Positions 5,592 to 6,488 of a stretch of DNA of 6,488 nucleotides are shown here, one piece after another; within the stretch, counting starts at the first letter, position 1, and every line of letters starts with the position of its first letter. The notes under the pieces are model-generated. The model worked only from the letters and a program-made list of their open reading frames with translations, made no database searches and was not told where the DNA came from. Made by a program: the position numbers and the translations under genes. Source of the stretch: CAYMSF01 sp964542255 (GTDB lineage Bacteria; Verrucomicrobiota; Lentisphaeria; Victivallales; Victivallaceae); the NCBI GenBank assembly GCA_964542255.1, contig CAZITV010000134.1, positions 1 through 6,488 of the forward strand, given 5' to 3'.

Positions 5592-6431
5592 TTATGCCTT
5601 TAAAGTTTGTTTAAGCATTGCACCTGCCAGCTTAACATTCATCGGGTGTCCAGGCTTAATCGCGATAATATTTGCCTTAACTCTAAAACCGCACAAATAA
5701 ATATCACCAATTATATCAAGAATTTTATGACGGACAATCTCGTCTCTAAAACGCAAGCCTTCTTTACAAATAACCGCACCGTCATGAATAATCGCAGCGT
5801 TATCAAGACTGCCACCCTTAACTAATCCCATCGCTAATAATTGTTCAAGATCTTTAAATTGAACAAATGTCCTGGCTGCGGCAATTTCCGCAGCAAAAGA
5901 CTGCTGGTCAATAGATAAACTTAAATACTGAGGGTCAACCGGAGCGCCTCGGAACGATGTCAAACACGATATTTTTAAGGTTTCTGACGGGAACAGTGCC
6001 ATCTGAGTACCGCCCTCTTCAATATAAATCGGTTCCGAAGCAGTCCAATAGACGGCTTGGGCATCCTGCTCAACCACGCCTGTGCTGCAAATCATTTCAA
6101 AGTACGGCAACGCGCTGCCATCGGCAATCGGTGGTTCTTGACCATCCATTTCTACAATTGCGTTATCAACACCGACTACATGAAGCGCAGACATAATGTG
6201 CTCAATAGTATAAACAACCGCATTTCCTGAAGCTATCGTTGTACCACGGCGCACATCAACTACGTTAGCCGCATTTGCTTTAACTTCTGGTGCGCCAGGC
6301 AGATCAATCCGTCGGAAAACGATACCGCTATTTGGCGTTGATGGCAAAATTCGCAATGTGGCACGGGCGCCGGTATGCAATGCAATTCCAGAAAGAAAAG
6401 CTGTATCTTTTAAAGTTTTTTGTTTTTCCAT
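5592..6431 (-). CDS. lpxC: UDP-3-O-acyl-N-acetylglucosamine deacetylase LpxC
   Basis: This 279-aa protein is a complete single-domain LpxC, the zinc-dependent deacetylase that commits UDP-3-O-acyl-GlcNAc to lipid A synthesis in the cytoplasm. It has the family start TLK...SGIALHTG (6-21), VYTIEHIMSAL (73-83) with zinc ligand His78 and neighbouring Glu77, DGSALPYFE, the conserved KGGSLDNAAI (205-214), RHKILDIIGD (234-243) with zinc ligands His235 and Asp239, and KPGHPMNVKLA (259-269) with the catalytic His262. All expected catalytic residues are visible. The ATG at 6431 gives the normal N-terminus, but no Shine-Dalgarno is visible before it. Unlike Bacteroidetes and some PVC bacteria, it is not fused to FabZ; it ends in its own TAA 29 nt before the tandem fabZ gene. 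Its promoter is probably outside the window or within an upstream gene. Confidence 0.96.
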   Translation of the reverse strand: MEKQKTLKDTAFLSGIALHTGARATLRILPSTPNSGIVFRRIDLPGAPEVKANAANVVDVRRGTTIASGNAVVYTIEHIMSALHVVGVDNAIVEMDGQEPPIADGSALPYFEMICSTGVVEQDAQAVYWTASEPIYIEEGGTQMALFPSETLKISCLTSFRGAPVDPQYLSLSIDQQSFAAEIAAARTFVQFKDLEQLLAMGLVKGGSLDNAAIIHDGAVICKEGLRFRDEIVRHKILDIIGDIYLCGFRVKANIIAIKPGHPMNVKLAGAMLKQTLKA

Positions 6432-6488
6432 AAATAATTTTGGGTGTATAGTGTCAAGAACATTTTTTAAGTTGGTTTATGCCATCAT

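Noticed and set aside
6452..6457. Perfect TTGACA on the minus strand just upstream of lpxC, a tempting -35 box
   Set aside because: At 16-18 bp spacing the -10 position falls on the lpxC start codon (TTTATG, poor match), which would place the transcript start inside the gene. The family N-terminus shows that the ATG at 6431 is correct.
6454..6488. Possible end of an upstream leftward gene: one minus-strand frame is open from the window edge to a TGA at 6456-6454 (about 11 codons)
   Set aside because: Too short to recognise any product; another frame ends at a TAA close by, so the frame of any upstream gene cannot be chosen.

Overview
The window looks like chromosomal DNA of an AT-rich Gram-negative bacterium. 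The evidence for an LPS-type outer membrane is lpxC (the committed step of lipid A synthesis) followed closely by a fabZ-type dehydratase gene. The phylum cannot be fixed from sequence alone. Neighbouring lpxC and fabZ genes are common in several groups, and they are fused into one gene in Bacteroidetes and some PVC bacteria. Here they are separate, and the fabZ gene is itself a two-domain tandem.

Layout: positions 1-375 hold no intact gene. They contain a weak trace of a decayed reading frame (1-207) and a plausible promoter and leader for the gene that follows. Two genes then run rightwards as a likely operon. The first, 376-1680, encodes a PaaK (phenylacetate-CoA ligase)-like adenylate-forming protein. 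The second, 1697-3073, encodes an aspartate ammonia-lyase-like protein. A 185-bp convergent intergenic region (3074-3258) has a terminator-like hairpin at each end and a further hairpin in the middle. Three genes run leftwards: lpxC (6431-5592), a fused tandem FabZ (5562-4639) and, after a 147-bp gap with its own promoter-like site, a LarA/DUF2088-type nickel-pincer isomerase homologue (4491-3259).

The lpxC-fabZ pair is ordinary envelope and fatty acid metabolism with one twist. The C-terminal hotdog domain of FabZ has lost the catalytic His but kept the Glu. A pseudo-dimer could therefore build one complete active site from His51 (N-half) and Glu226 (C-half), much like the double-hotdog dehydratase domains of polyketide synthases.

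The rightward pair is the most unusual part. Both proteins keep their family's overall sequence along the full length, yet both differ at positions that are normally near-invariant. The ligase homologue lacks the glycine-rich ATP-binding loop, the hinge Asp and the C-terminal adenylation Lys. The lyase homologue keeps the catalytic Ser loop but lacks most of the SGPR segment and has Glu where characterised aspartases have Gln or His. Intact frames with coordinated active-site changes suggest a repurposed pair rather than simple decay. No substrate can be named from this window. The nearby LarA-like alpha-hydroxyacid isomerase may or may not be related metabolically.
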